Shown: positions 23,586-33,328, counted from the stretch's first letter. The stretch: 64,000 bases of DNA from Roseicyclus mahoneyensis (GCF_003148775.1 NZ_QGGW01000004.1:1-64000), one strand, 5' to 3'. The notes: a model not told the origin generated them from the sequence alone. Numbers and translations: made by a program.

Positions 23586-25286
23586 ATGGAACCCCAGACC
23601 GCATCCCTCGTGCCCGGCGGCGCCGCAGGTGGCCTGCCCGCCCGCGCGCGGGCCATGATGATGCAGGCCGACCGGCTGATCACCCAACCCGCCCTGCGCC
23701 GTGCGCTGCCCGCCATCGCGGTGCTGACGGTGGTGGCGTTGGGCCTGATGGTCTACCTCGCGCTCAGCCCCGCAGATCGCATCTCGCTGCAAAACGGCCT
23801 GCCCGAAGGCGAAAAGGCCCGCGCGATGGAACTGTTGCAGGCCCAAGGCTTCGACGCGCGCCTCGACCCGTCCACCGGCGCGCTGACCGTGGCCTCCGCC
23901 GAATACCACCGCGCCCGCATGGCGCTGGCCGCCGAGGGTCTGCCGCAGGGCACGCCCGACGGCATGGCCGCGATCACCGACATGCCGCTGGGCACTTCGC
24001 GCTCGGTCGAGGCGGCGCGGCTCAGGCGGATGCTGGAGCTGGACCTTGCCCGCTCCATCGCCGAACTGCAGCCCGTGCGCGCCGCCCGCGTGCATCTGGC
24101 CCTGCCAGAACGCAGCGCCTTTTTGCGCGACCGAGAAGAGGCCTCGGCGTCCGTCGTCTTGCAGCTTGGCACCGGCCAGAGCCTGAGCGCCGCACAGGTG
24201 CGCGCCATCATCGGCCTTGTCGCGGGTGCGGTGCCCGAGATGGGGCCCGATGCGGTCTCGGTCGTCGACCAGTCCGGGCGGCTTTTGTCCACGCCCGAGG
24301 GCGGCGACGCCATGGCCGAAGAGGGCTCGGCCCAGATGCGCCAGCGCCGCGAGATGGAACAGATGCTGCGCGAGCGCATTCTGGCCCTTGTCACGCCCAT
24401 CGTGGGCACCGGCAATGCCGCCGTCGAGGTGACACTCGACATGGATTTCACCCGCTCCGAAGTGATGCGCGAGGATTTCAGCCCTGACGCCACCGCGCTG
24501 CGCAGCGAACAGGGCAGCTTTGACGGCAACAGCGCAGGCCCGGCCATGGGCATTCCCGGCGCCGTGGCCAACAGCCCACCGCCCGCCGCCGATCTTGTCG
24601 ATGCCAATGCCGACCCCGACGCGGAGGCCGGCCCCACCGGCAGCAGCAGCACCAGCTTCGTGCGCAACTACGAGGTCAGCCGTCAGGTGGAAACCCGCAT
24701 GATGGTCGTGCCCACGGTGACCCGGATCAATGCCGCCGTCCTTTTGCGCACCCCCGACGCCCCCGAGGGCGAAGCCGTGCCCGCCGCTGGCCTGATCGAG
24801 ATGGTCGAGACGCTGACCCGCACCGCCATTGGCTTTGACGACACCCGCGGCGATCTTGTCACCGTCTCGTCCGCGGCCTTCATGCCGGTCGAGGACCTGA
24901 TGGCCGCCCCGTCGCTGGCCGAATCCGATTGGCTTCCGGGCCTCGGCCGCACGCTGGCGCAGCTTGCGATCCTGGCCATCGTGGTGCTGGGTGTCGTGCG
25001 CCCGCTCCTGTCGCGGCTTTTGCCGCAGGCGCCCCTGGCCAGCGCGATGCCGGGCCTTGCGCCGGTGGGCTTTGGCGATGCCATCGAGGTGGGTCAGGGC
25101 GAATCCCTCTCGGCCCTGCGCGCGCGCCTGTCGGGCGACCCGGAGGGCACGCCCTATGAGGCCGAGCCGCAACTGAGCTACGAGGAAAAGGTGACCGCGC
25201 TGCGCCTGCTGGGCCGTGCCGAGGCGGGCCGCATCGCCTCGGTCATCTCGGGCATGCTCAGTGAAACCGAGGCGCGCCGCACATGA
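23586..25286 (+). CDS. fliF: Flagellar MS-ring protein FliF
   Basis: 566 residues with membrane helices near residues 40-60 and 455-475. The N-terminal ring-building motifs are present (NGLPEGEKARAMELLQAQGFDARLD, ALAAEGLPQGT) and RAARVHLALPERSAFLRD marks the second motif. The cytoplasmic C-terminal tail (YEEKVTALRLLGR) should bind FliG. ATG 23586 is preferred over a TTG directly before it. Its end overlaps fliG by four bases. Confidence 0.96.
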   Translation: MEPQTASLVPGGAAGGLPARARAMMMQADRLITQPALRRALPAIAVLTVVALGLMVYLALSPADRISLQNGLPEGEKARAMELLQAQGFDARLDPSTGALTVASAEYHRARMALAAEGLPQGTPDGMAAITDMPLGTSRSVEAARLRRMLELDLARSIAELQPVRAARVHLALPERSAFLRDREEASASVVLQLGTGQSLSAAQVRAIIGLVAGAVPEMGPDAVSVVDQSGRLLSTPEGGDAMAEEGSAQMRQRREMEQMLRERILALVTPIVGTGNAAVEVTLDMDFTRSEVMREDFSPDATALRSEQGSFDGNSAGPAMGIPGAVANSPPPAADLVDANADPDAEAGPTGSSSTSFVRNYEVSRQVETRMMVVPTVTRINAAVLLRTPDAPEGEAVPAAGLIEMVETLTRTAIGFDDTRGDLVTVSSAAFMPVEDLMAAPSLAESDWLPGLGRTLAQLAILAIVVLGVVRPLLSRLLPQAPLASAMPGLAPVGFGDAIEVGQGESLSALRARLSGDPEGTPYEAEPQLSYEEKVTALRLLGRAEAGRIASVISGMLSETEARRT

Positions 25287-26344
25287 CCGCCCTGACCCGC
25301 GTCCCGCAAAACGGCACCCTGCCCGGCCAGCCGCGCGTCAGCGCCGCTGCCAACCTGTCGCCGGTCGACAAGGCCGCGATCTTGATGATGCTCTTTGGCG
25401 AAGAGGTCGCGTCGGAGATCCTCAAATCCCTCTCTCCGTCCGAAGTGCAGGCCTTGGGCGGGGCGATGTATGGCCTGTCGGGCGTCAGCCACGCCACCGT
25501 CAATGCCGTGCTGGAAGAGGTGTTCGAACGTCTGCGCACCCAGTCGGGCCTTGGCGTCGGCGCCAGCCAGTTCGTGCGCACGATCCTCAACGATGCCCTT
25601 GGCAGCACCAAGGCGCAATCTGTCCTCAGCCGGATCACGCCCGCCTCCAGCGACCGCCCGATCGAGATCCTCGACTGGATGGATGCCTCCTCGATTGCCG
25701 AGTTGATCCATGACGAGCATCCGCAGATCGTGGCACTGGTCGTGGCCGCCCTTGATCCCGCGCAGGCCGCCGAAGTGCTGCGCCTGCTGCCCGAAGAGAT
25801 CCAGCCCGAGATCGTCCAGCGCATCGCGCAGCTGACCACAGTCCAGCCCGAGGCGCTGCGCGACCTCGAGGACGTGATGCAGCGCAAGTTCAACGCCAAC
25901 ACCACGCTGCGCTCCAGCCAGATCGGCGGCATCAAGGCCGCCGCCCGCATCCTCAACTTCACCCGTCAGGACATGGAAAGCCGCGTGCTGCGCGACATCC
26001 GCAAGGAAGACAAGGTTCTGATGGAGGCGTTGCAGGACAACATGTTCGTCTTCGAGAACCTCGTGAAATCCGACGACCGCGCGCTGCAGACGCTTCTGCG
26101 CGAGATCGACACCGAACAGCTGGTGCTGGCACTGAAGGGCGCGGACGAAGCGGTGCGCGACAGGCTTTTGTCCTGCGTGTCGGCACGCGCCGCCGCAAAT
26201 ATCCGCGACGAGATGGAAGCGCTTGGCCCGGTGCGTCTCAGCGTGGTGCAAGAGGCGCAAAAACAGATCATCGCCATCGCGCGCCGCATGGCCGACGAGG
26301 ACAAGATCACGCTGGCCGGTCGCGGCGGCGAGAAGATGGTCTGA
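25283..26344 (+). CDS. fliG: Flagellar motor switch protein FliG
   Basis: 353 residues, of normal FliG size. The middle domain has the EHPQIVALVVAALDP motif that contacts FliM, and the C-terminal domain has the charged torque helix (DDRALQTLLREIDTEQLVLALKGAD). It carries MotA-generated torque. ATG overlaps the fliF stop (ATGA). Confidence 0.96.
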   Translation: MTALTRVPQNGTLPGQPRVSAAANLSPVDKAAILMMLFGEEVASEILKSLSPSEVQALGGAMYGLSGVSHATVNAVLEEVFERLRTQSGLGVGASQFVRTILNDALGSTKAQSVLSRITPASSDRPIEILDWMDASSIAELIHDEHPQIVALVVAALDPAQAAEVLRLLPEEIQPEIVQRIAQLTTVQPEALRDLEDVMQRKFNANTTLRSSQIGGIKAAARILNFTRQDMESRVLRDIRKEDKVLMEALQDNMFVFENLVKSDDRALQTLLREIDTEQLVLALKGADEAVRDRLLSCVSARAAANIRDEMEALGPVRLSVVQEAQKQIIAIARRMADEDKITLAGRGGEKMV

Positions 26345-26353
26345 GGCTGACCC

Positions 26354-27070
26354 ATGCAAGACCTTTCCCCCGAAGCCATCGACCATGCCGAGATCATGCG
26401 CCTGATCCGCGAGGGCGGGGCCTTTCGCGCCACCCCCGCGCTGCCTGCGCAAGTCGGGGCCGGCACACCCGGCTTTCAGGCCGCCCCGGCGCCGGTCGCG
26501 GCAGCGCCGCGCGCAGACCTGCCCCCGCAAACCCCCGATGCGGGGTTTCACCCTGCCCCGACTCCGCCCGCGATCGACCTCGACGCCCTGCGCGCCGAGG
26601 CCCGCGCCGAAGGTCGCGCCGAGGCCGAGGCGCTGATCGACGCCGCCCTTGCCGACGGCCATGCCCGAGGCCATGCCGAAGCGATGGCCAGAGCCGCCCG
26701 CGACCTGACGGAGGCGCGCAGCGCCCTTCTGAGCGCAGCCGACAGTCTGGCCGATGCCTCCGAGGCGGCGGTTGCAAGCCTGTTTGCGGCGGTCGAGGCC
26801 GCGGTCTTGCGGCTTGCCGCCGACCGGGCGGGCATGGCGATCGACGCCAACCCCGCCCCTTTCCGCGCAAGGATCGAGGCGCTGGCCGCCCGCATCGCCC
26901 GCACGGGGGCCATGGCCCAAATCACGCTCAACCCCGCCGATCTGGCGGCGCTGGAACCCGACGCGCCCGCTGGCCGCTTTGTCGCCGACGCAAGCCTTGC
27001 GCGCGGCGACGCGGTGATCCGCATGGGCGATATCGTGATCGAGGACATCCTCGCAGGCAGCCCGCGATGA
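26354..27070 (+). CDS. fliH: Flagellar export ATPase regulator FliH
   Basis: 238 residues. A disordered Pro/Ala-rich N-terminal third is followed by the long charged helix typical of FliH (ALRAEARAEGRAEAEALIDA, with GxxxG-like ALADGHARGHAEAMA) and a C-terminal domain ending in ARGDAVIRMGDIVIEDILAG. It forms the stalk that holds FliI. The 3' end overlaps fliI (ATGA), as usual in fliFGHIJ clusters. Confidence 0.85.
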   Translation: MQDLSPEAIDHAEIMRLIREGGAFRATPALPAQVGAGTPGFQAAPAPVAAAPRADLPPQTPDAGFHPAPTPPAIDLDALRAEARAEGRAEAEALIDAALADGHARGHAEAMARAARDLTEARSALLSAADSLADASEAAVASLFAAVEAAVLRLAADRAGMAIDANPAPFRARIEALAARIARTGAMAQITLNPADLAALEPDAPAGRFVADASLARGDAVIRMGDIVIEDILAGSPR

Positions 27071-28395
27071 GCCCTGTCCTCGACCGCATCGTCACGCTGA
27101 CGGGCCGAATCGCCCCGCCCGAACGCCCCACCATGTCGGGGCGCGTGCTGCGCTATGACGGCCTGATCCTCGAATGCGCGGGCTTTCCCGCCAGCCCCGG
27201 CACGCTCGCCCGCATCGAGACCGAGGATGGCGGCCATGTGCTGGGCGAGGTCGTGGGCTTTGCCGAGGGGCGCAACCTCTTGTTCCTCGAACAGCCCGGC
27301 TCGCGCATCACGGTGGGCGCCATGGTCCGCCGCATGCCCGGTGGACACCACGCGCAGATGGGCGAAGGCTTGCTGGGCCGGGTGATCGACGCGCAAGGCG
27401 CGCCGCTGGATGGCCGCCCTGACCCCGACTGCCCCGATCCGTGGCCACTTGCGGGCCATGTCGTAAACCCGCTCGCCCGCCAGCCCGTGGCCGAGGCTCT
27501 GGATGTGGGCGTGCGCCTGATCAACGCCGCGCTGACCGTGGGCCTTGGCCAGCGCGTCGGAATCGTGGCGGGCTCGGGCGTCGGCAAATCGGTCCTGATC
27601 GAGATGCTGACCCGCAACACCGAGGCCGATGTCGTCGTCGTGGGCCTGATCGGCGAACGCGCGCGAGAGGTCGGCGCCTTTGTCGGACAGGTGATGAAGG
27701 GCGGATCGGCGTACAAGACCGTCGTTGTCGCCGTCCCCGCCGACCGCTCGCCCTTGTTGCGCATCCGCGCCGCCAACCGCGCCACCGCCATCGCCGAATA
27801 CTTCCGCGCCAAGGGCAAGCGCGTCATGCTGATCCTCGACTCGCTCACCCGCGTGGCCCATGCGCGGCGCGAGATCGGGCTGGCACTGGGCGAACAGCCC
27901 ACATCGCGGGGCTATCCACCCTCGGTCGTGTCGCTGTTGCCCACGCTGATCGAACGCGCTGGCCCCGGTCTGGCCGGCGAGGGGTCGATCACCGCCTTCT
28001 ACACCGTGCTCGCCGATGGCGATGACACGAGCGACCCCGTGGTCGACACCGCGCGCGCCATTCTGGATGGTCACATCGTCTTGTCGCGCGCGCAGGCGCA
28101 GATGGGCATCTTCCCGGCCATCGACCTGCCGCAATCGGTCAGCCGGGTGATGAACGACATCGTCGACCCCGCCCATGACGCCGCCGCGCGCCGCCTCCGC
28201 CGCCTGATCGCGCTTTATCTGGAAAACCGCGACATGATGCTGATGGGCGCCTATGTGCCCGGTCAGGACATCGAACTGGACGAGGCGATCCGCGTCTGGC
28301 CCGCGATCACCGCCTTCATCGGGCAGGACCGGCACGAGGCCGCGCCCTTGCAAGACGCGCGCACCGCGCTTCTTTCGCTCACAGCCACCCCATGA
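27067..28395 (+). CDS. fliI: Flagellum-specific export ATPase FliI
   Basis: 442 residues, related to the F1 beta subunit. Walker A is GSGVGKS, Walker B is MLILDSLTR, and the family segments GLIGERAREV and EQPTSRGYPPSVVSLLP are intact. It supplies ATP energy for substrate unloading at the export gate. It overlaps fliH at the start and fliJ at the end by four bases each. Confidence 0.97.
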   Translation: MSPVLDRIVTLTGRIAPPERPTMSGRVLRYDGLILECAGFPASPGTLARIETEDGGHVLGEVVGFAEGRNLLFLEQPGSRITVGAMVRRMPGGHHAQMGEGLLGRVIDAQGAPLDGRPDPDCPDPWPLAGHVVNPLARQPVAEALDVGVRLINAALTVGLGQRVGIVAGSGVGKSVLIEMLTRNTEADVVVVGLIGERAREVGAFVGQVMKGGSAYKTVVVAVPADRSPLLRIRAANRATAIAEYFRAKGKRVMLILDSLTRVAHARREIGLALGEQPTSRGYPPSVVSLLPTLIERAGPGLAGEGSITAFYTVLADGDDTSDPVVDTARAILDGHIVLSRAQAQMGIFPAIDLPQSVSRVMNDIVDPAHDAAARRLRRLIALYLENRDMMLMGAYVPGQDIELDEAIRVWPAITAFIGQDRHEAAPLQDARTALLSLTATP

Positions 28396-28805
28396 GCACA
28401 CCCGAGCATCGCGCCCGCCTGATGGCGCTGCGCGCGCGCCGCGATCTTGCCCTGCGCGCCCGCGCGCTGGTCTCAGCCCGGGCCGGTGCGGCCGATGCGA
28501 CGGCCATGGCCGAGCGAATCGCGGGTCTGCTGACGGCGCGCGGCGCGGGCCTTGCGGGCGGCACGGTCGGTGCGCTGGCCAGCGCGTTGTGGCTGGGCAA
28601 CGCGCTTCAGGCCGAACTGGGAAAAAGCCAAGACCGGGCCTCCGAGGCCCAGGCCGAGGCGCAGGCCGAACAGACCCGCATGGCGGCCGCCACCGCCACC
28701 CTGCGCCTGCACGAGGACCGCGCCGAGCACGCCCGCCGCTCGGCCATGGCCGCCCGCGAAACCCGGGCCGAGATCGCCCGCACGGAACAGGGCCGCCGGT
28801 CGTGA
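28392..28805 (+). CDS. fliJ: Flagellar export chaperone FliJ
   Basis: 137 residues, almost all charged coiled coil (RALVSARAGAADATAMAERI; AEAQAEAQAEQTRMAAATATL). No sequence signature is decisive, but the coiled coil, the size and the position behind fliI fit FliJ, the central stalk of the export ATPase. It ends the fleT-fliEFGHIJ operon; fliK has its own promoter. Confidence 0.78.
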   Translation: MSTPEHRARLMALRARRDLALRARALVSARAGAADATAMAERIAGLLTARGAGLAGGTVGALASALWLGNALQAELGKSQDRASEAQAEAQAEQTRMAAATATLRLHEDRAEHARRSAMAARETRAEIARTEQGRRS

Positions 28806-28812
28806 CACGGCT

Positions 28813-28828
28813 TGGCATCGCCCTTGCA
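28813..28828 (+). promoter_or_regulatory. Sigma-54 promoter for fliKLMN
   Basis: TGGCATC-GCCC-TTGCA with correct spacing, in the 64-base gap between fliJ and fliK. Confidence 0.7.
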
Positions 28829-28869
28829 ACACCGCCTGCGTCGCAGCCCAACCCGGACCCGTCCAGACC

Positions 28870-30177
28870 ATGACCCCGATGCCCCTTCTCGATCCTGGCA
28901 CCGTCCCCCACGCCCCTCTCGCGGGTGTGGGCGATCTTGCGGCGCCGGTGCAGCCGGGTGCGGGACCGGGGCAGCCGCAATCCTTTGCCCTGCTGCTCGA
29001 CCTGCCGCCCGCTGTCGACCTGCCGGGTGCGCCTGCCGTGCCAAGCGACCAGCCCGGCACCAAGGCCGAGGCCGAGGTCGAGGGCGCGGCGTCCGACACC
29101 GTTCCCGATGTTCTTGCGCAGTTGCTGCGGCCCGTGCCCGTGACCGCACCACAAGACGGCATGCCCCAATCATCGGAGGCGGAGGCCCAAGCCGAAGTCC
29201 TGCCCGACACCCCGACCGGGGAGACGGTTGCCACGACGGAGGACAAGACACCTTCCGATCCGCCCGGCACGCCTGCCGTAGTGCAACCGCAGTTGCCCGA
29301 GGCGCCGCAGTCATGGACCGGGGACGCGCCCGCGGCGACGGACGTCACGCCAGAGGGCGATCAGGCCGGGCTGACCGACCTTGGCCAACCCGGCATGGCG
29401 GAACCACCCGTCACCCCGCCAGATCCGGCCACCGCGTCTGGCGGGGCGATCATGGCGACCGAGACCACCGCGACCGGCAAGACAGTCGCAGACAAGACCG
29501 ACATCGACAAAACCGGCGCGCTCGGCGATGCCACGGGTCCGGGCCGGACGGCTCCTCGCCCCGACGCGGCGCCGCTGCGGATGACCCCGGAGCCGGAGGC
29601 CATGTCCGGCAAGCCCGAACCCGCCCCCGCCTTCCCGCCGGAGGCCCCGCTCCAGGCCGAGACGCCCCGACCGGTCACAGTTTCCATTTCCCACGCGCCC
29701 GCCCCCGCGCCCACCCAGACCACAGGCAACGCCGCCCCCGCCGCCGCGCCCGTGATCCCCATGGCAAGCGCCGACTGGCCGCTGGATCTGGCCGCCGAAC
29801 TGGCCGCCACGGCCAGCCTGCGCAGCTTCGGCAATGGCGGTGTGATGGAAATCCGCCTCGACCCCGAGGCGCTTGGCCATGTCACCTTGCGGCTCGAGGT
29901 GACGGACGGCACCGCCCATGTCGCCATCGTCACCCAGACGCCCGAGGCCGCGCGGCTGTTCACCGACAGCCAGCACCGGCTGGCCGAGGCGCTGGCGCGC
30001 GCGGGGCTGGACCTTGGCCAGCACAGCGCGGGCACCGGCGGCCAGAACGGCCAATCTGGCCGCGAGCGCGCGACCGATACCCACGCGCAGCCAGGCCAAG
30101 CCCGGCCCGACGCCACCGCCCCCCCCCCACAAGCCGGAGGCGCGCCACGCGACCGCCGGATCGACCTGATCGCCTGA
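28870..30177 (+). CDS. fliK: Hook-length control protein FliK
   Basis: 435 residues. A long disordered Pro/Thr/Ala-rich ruler region (to about residue 305) is followed by the conserved FliK C-terminal domain with GNGGVMEIRLDPEALGHVTL and ALARAGLDLG. FliK measures the hook and switches FlhB specificity. Start ATG 28870 lies 42 bases after the sigma-54 site; no clear ribosome site is seen, and ATG 28879 is an alternative. Confidence 0.88.
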   Translation: MTPMPLLDPGTVPHAPLAGVGDLAAPVQPGAGPGQPQSFALLLDLPPAVDLPGAPAVPSDQPGTKAEAEVEGAASDTVPDVLAQLLRPVPVTAPQDGMPQSSEAEAQAEVLPDTPTGETVATTEDKTPSDPPGTPAVVQPQLPEAPQSWTGDAPAATDVTPEGDQAGLTDLGQPGMAEPPVTPPDPATASGGAIMATETTATGKTVADKTDIDKTGALGDATGPGRTAPRPDAAPLRMTPEPEAMSGKPEPAPAFPPEAPLQAETPRPVTVSISHAPAPAPTQTTGNAAPAAAPVIPMASADWPLDLAAELAATASLRSFGNGGVMEIRLDPEALGHVTLRLEVTDGTAHVAIVTQTPEAARLFTDSQHRLAEALARAGLDLGQHSAGTGGQNGQSGRERATDTHAQPGQARPDATAPPPQAGGAPRDRRIDLIA

Positions 30178-30190
30178 GGATGACCCGACC

Positions 30191-30778
30191 ATGACCGACC
30201 AGACTGTCACCCCGCCCCGCCGTGGCTTCCTCGGCCGCCTGCTTCGCGGCGTTGCCCTGCTTGTCGCGGGTGCTGGCCTTGGCGCGGGGGGCTTTGCCGC
30301 GGGCATGTTCCATGCCGGTGGCGGTCTCTCGCCCGCCGAAGAGGTGCTGCGCCTGATCGACCAAGGGGCCGTTCCAATGCTCTCTTCCGCCTCAGGCCCC
30401 GAGGCCGCAGGCGAGGTCACGCCCGAGCGCGTGCCGCGCCCCAGCCCCGAGGAAAGCCCCTTCCTGACCAGCTACTATGAATTCCCCGACGCGCTGACCA
30501 CGAACCTCGCCGGATCGCGCCGCTTCCTGCAGGTGCAGGTCGGTGTATCGACCCAATACGACGCGCAGGTCATCGCAAATATCGAACGCCACGCCATGGC
30601 GATCCGCTCCGATATGCTGGCCGTGATCTCGGGCTTTCCCGAAGAGGGCGTCGCGGGCGCCGAGGGGCGCGCGGCGCTGGCCACGGCGCTGGCCGAGGCG
30701 ATCAACGCGCGGCTCACCCGTCTCGAAGGCTTCGGCGGCGTCGAAGACGTCTTCTTCCCCTCCTTCGTTCTGCAATAG
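30191..30778 (+). CDS. fliL: Flagellar basal-body protein FliL
   Basis: 195 residues with one membrane helix near residues 19-42, preceded by a basic tail (PPRRGFLGRLLRG). The periplasmic domain has the FliL core: YYEFPDALTTNLAGSRRFLQVQVGVS, an AEAINARLTRLEG helix, and a final strand VEDVFFPSFVLQ. FliL rings surround stator units and raise torque. Followed by fliM 12 bases later. Confidence 0.9.
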   Translation: MTDQTVTPPRRGFLGRLLRGVALLVAGAGLGAGGFAAGMFHAGGGLSPAEEVLRLIDQGAVPMLSSASGPEAAGEVTPERVPRPSPEESPFLTSYYEFPDALTTNLAGSRRFLQVQVGVSTQYDAQVIANIERHAMAIRSDMLAVISGFPEEGVAGAEGRAALATALAEAINARLTRLEGFGGVEDVFFPSFVLQ

Positions 30779-30790
30779 GGCCCGGCCACC

Positions 30791-31753
30791 ATGGCAAGCA
30801 CACACAAGCTTTCTTCCTTCGAGGTCGCGGCCCTTGTCGACGGGTTGCGCGATCTTGACGGCGACAGCGGCGCCGAAACGACCGAGGCGAAACCCTACCG
30901 CTTCGGCTCCGACAACCGCGCGATGCTGGGCGATTACTACGGGCTGCGCATGATCAACGAACGCTTCTGCCGCCTTGCGCGGCCGGTGTTCCTGCCATTC
31001 TTGCGCATGCATCCGCGGATCTCCAGTTTTCCGCCGGAAATCAAGACCTTCGCGCAGTATTCCGACGAGCTGGACAATTTCACCAGCCTCACGATCAGCC
31101 GGATCGAGCCCCTGCGCGGCACCTCCATGATCACGCTGCACCCCGATTTCGTGTCGCTTCTGACCGATGCCTATTACGGCGGTGCGATCCGCAACCTGCC
31201 CAACCGGCGCAACGAATTTACCGCGACCGAGGCCCGGGTGATCGAACTGGTGACCGAGGGTCTGAACCGTGCGCTGGAGGCGGCGTGGCGCGATCTCTCG
31301 CCCCTCACCTTTCAGGTGGCAAGCCAGGAAGAGAACCTGCAGTTCGCCACCTTCGTCGAAGGCAAGGACCTTGTGGTCAACTGCTCCTTCATCATCCAGC
31401 TGCCCGACGCGGACCCCGCCAACCTCGACATCCTCTACCCGTTGCAGGCGCTCAAGCCGCTGGCAGCCCAGTTGCGCTCGCGGATGCAGTCCGACGTGAT
31501 CGACGACGACATCACCTGGCGCGAGAGGCTGCACCGCGCGGTGATGGCGGTGCCGCTGACCGTGACCGCGCGGCTGGCCGAACCCAGCGTTCCCTTGGCC
31601 GCGCTCGACCGTCTGACGCCCGGCCATGTGGTGCCGGTCGACCTGTCGCCCGCGCCCGTGCTGCTGGTGGAGGACAAGCCCTATTTCGCAGGCGACATCG
31701 GCAGCCAGTCCGGCCATGCCGCCATCAACCTGACCCGGCGCCTGCGCCGCTGA
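30791..31753 (+). CDS. fliM: Flagellar motor switch protein FliM
   Basis: 320 residues. The N-terminal CheY-binding segment is divergent (KLSSFEVAALVDGL, where most FliM have LSQxEIDALL). The CheC-like middle domain (residues ~45-225) and a C-terminal SpoA domain follow (VTARLAEPSVPLAALDRLTPGHVVPVDL). It receives phospho-CheY and forms the C ring with FliG and FliN. Co-transcribed with fliL and fliN. Confidence 0.93.
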   Translation: MASTHKLSSFEVAALVDGLRDLDGDSGAETTEAKPYRFGSDNRAMLGDYYGLRMINERFCRLARPVFLPFLRMHPRISSFPPEIKTFAQYSDELDNFTSLTISRIEPLRGTSMITLHPDFVSLLTDAYYGGAIRNLPNRRNEFTATEARVIELVTEGLNRALEAAWRDLSPLTFQVASQEENLQFATFVEGKDLVVNCSFIIQLPDADPANLDILYPLQALKPLAAQLRSRMQSDVIDDDITWRERLHRAVMAVPLTVTARLAEPSVPLAALDRLTPGHVVPVDLSPAPVLLVEDKPYFAGDIGSQSGHAAINLTRRLRR

Positions 31754-31783
31754 CCCCTTTTGCTCACCCAAGGAGAGACCGCA

Positions 31784-32095
31784 ATGACCGCAACGACCCC
31801 GGCCCCCGAGCCCTCTGATCCGCAGGTGAGCGCAAGCGCCAAAGGGCTGGGCATGCTCGCCAGCGTCAAGGTGCGCATGACCGTCGAGGTCGGCCGCACC
31901 CAGATCACCATCGAGGACCTTTTGCGCCTGAGCGAGGGCGCGGTGGTGGAGCTTGACCGCATGGCGGGCGACCCGCTCGACATCTTGGTGAACGGCACCC
32001 AGATCGCAACCGGCGAGGTGGTGGTGGTGGGCGAGCGTTTCGGCATCCGATTTGGCGACATCGTCGACCCGCGCACGCGCGCCGAAAGCATCTGA
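31784..32095 (+). CDS. fliN: Flagellar motor switch protein FliN
   Basis: 103 residues ending in a SpoA domain: MTVEVGRTQITIEDLLRLSEGAVVELDRMAGDPLDILVNG then VVGERFGIRFGDIV. It completes the C ring with FliM. ATG 31784 follows AAGGAG. Last gene of the fliKLMN unit. Confidence 0.95.
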   Translation: MTATTPAPEPSDPQVSASAKGLGMLASVKVRMTVEVGRTQITIEDLLRLSEGAVVELDRMAGDPLDILVNGTQIATGEVVVVGERFGIRFGDIVDPRTRAESI

Positions 32096-32183
32096 ACCCG
32101 GGCCACGACCGCCCTCCCCACAGGCGCAGGCGCCCCCACTTCTCTGTTTCCCAAATATCCCGGGGGAGGCGCGCCTGCGCGAC

Positions 32184-32198
32184 GGGGGCAGAGCCCCC
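32184..32198 (+). terminator. Probable terminator after fliN
   Basis: A GGGGGC/GCCCCC stem with a 3-base loop, followed by TCTTCC, in the 203-base gap between fliN and fliO. GC-rich inverted segments of this kind are frequent between Rhodobacterales genes. U-tract is weak. Confidence 0.5.
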
Positions 32199-32242
32199 TC
32201 TTCCAGCGCGCCCGCGGCAATCGGGCGGCCCCACCAGGTCCT

Positions 32243-32258
32243 TGGCACGATTCCTGCC
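32243..32258 (+). promoter_or_regulatory. Sigma-54 promoter for fliOPQR-flhB
   Basis: TGGCACG-ATTC-CTGCC with GG-N10-GC spacing, 41 bases before the fliO start. Confidence 0.75.
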
Positions 32259-32298
32259 CCGTTCAGGTCACTGACCCTGAAGCGGAGCACCCTTGCCC

Positions 32299-32583
32299 AT
32301 GGACCAACTGACCCCTGACCGTCTGCTGATCGTGGGCCTGTTCATGGCCGCGCTGATCGGCGTCTGGGCGCTTGTGCAGCGCAACAAGACGGGCCTGTCC
32401 AAGCGCCTTTCAGGCAATCGCCGCCTGCATCTGCGCGAAGCGCTGACGCTTGGCCCCGAGGGGCGCGCCCTGCTGCTGGAAGCCGAAGGCCGCATGGTCC
32501 TTGTGATAGGCAGCCGTCGCGGCGGCGGCCAGATGCTCGACCTTGGGCCGGTGGCCAACCGCGGCGCAGAGGATGCGGCATGA
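32299..32583 (+). CDS. fliO: Flagellar export protein FliO
   Basis: 94 residues, one membrane helix near residues 8-27, then a basic cytoplasmic domain with strand-turn pattern (REALTLGPEGRALLLEAEGRMVLVIGS). FliO helps assemble the FliP ring. Start ATG 32299; its end overlaps fliP. Confidence 0.85.
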   Translation: MDQLTPDRLLIVGLFMAALIGVWALVQRNKTGLSKRLSGNRRLHLREALTLGPEGRALLLEAEGRMVLVIGSRRGGGQMLDLGPVANRGAEDAA

Positions 32584-33323
32584 TACGTCTCATTCCCCTT
32601 GCCGCCATCGCGCTGCTGCTGGGCGTGGATGCCGCCGCCGCCCAGGCCGCCCTGCCCGCCCTGACCCTGACCGAGGCCGAGGGCGCGACCACCTATTCGC
32701 TGTCCTTCCAGGTTCTGGCGCTGATGACCGCGCTGACGGTGCTGCCCTCCATCGTGCTGGGCATGTCCGCCTTTACCCGCATCATCATCGTGCTGTCGAT
32801 CCTGCGGCAAGCGCTTGGCACGCAATCGACGCCGCCCAATCAGGTGCTAATCGCCATTGCGCTGTTCTTGACCTTTTTCGTGATGCAGCCCGTCCTGACC
32901 CAGATCAACGACCGCGCGCTTGCGCCCTATCTGGATGGCGAAATTGCCGCCGAACCCGCGCTGGAGGAGGCGCGCGTGATCATCACCCGCTTCATGCTCG
33001 CCAACACGCGCGAGGCCGATCTGATGATGTTTGCCGATCTCGCGGGCCACGAGGGCTTCGAGACCGAGGCCGACGTGCCGCTATCGATCCTGCTGCCCGC
33101 CTTCATGACATCCGAGCTGAAAACCGCCTTCCAGATCGGCTTTTTGCTGTTCCTGCCCTTTTTGGTGATCGACATGGTGATCGCCTCGATCCTGATGGCG
33201 CTTGGCATGATGATGCTGTCGCCCGTGATCGTCTCGCTGCCCTTCAAGCTTTTGCTCTTCGTGCTGGTCGATGGCTGGGCGCTGACCATGGGCTCGATCG
33301 CCGCCAGCTTCGTGATGGGGTAG
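32580..33323 (+). CDS. fliP: Flagellar export gate protein FliP
   Basis: 247 residues with a cleavable signal peptide, then FliP signatures TRIIIVLSILRQALGTQSTPPNQV and ELKTAFQIGFLLFLPFLVIDMVIASILMALGM, the latter including conserved helix residues. It forms the export channel core with FliQ and FliR. Overlaps fliO by four bases. Confidence 0.97.
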   Translation: MIRLIPLAAIALLLGVDAAAAQAALPALTLTEAEGATTYSLSFQVLALMTALTVLPSIVLGMSAFTRIIIVLSILRQALGTQSTPPNQVLIAIALFLTFFVMQPVLTQINDRALAPYLDGEIAAEPALEEARVIITRFMLANTREADLMMFADLAGHEGFETEADVPLSILLPAFMTSELKTAFQIGFLLFLPFLVIDMVIASILMALGMMMLSPVIVSLPFKLLLFVLVDGWALTMGSIAASFVMG

Positions 33324-33328
33324 CGGAT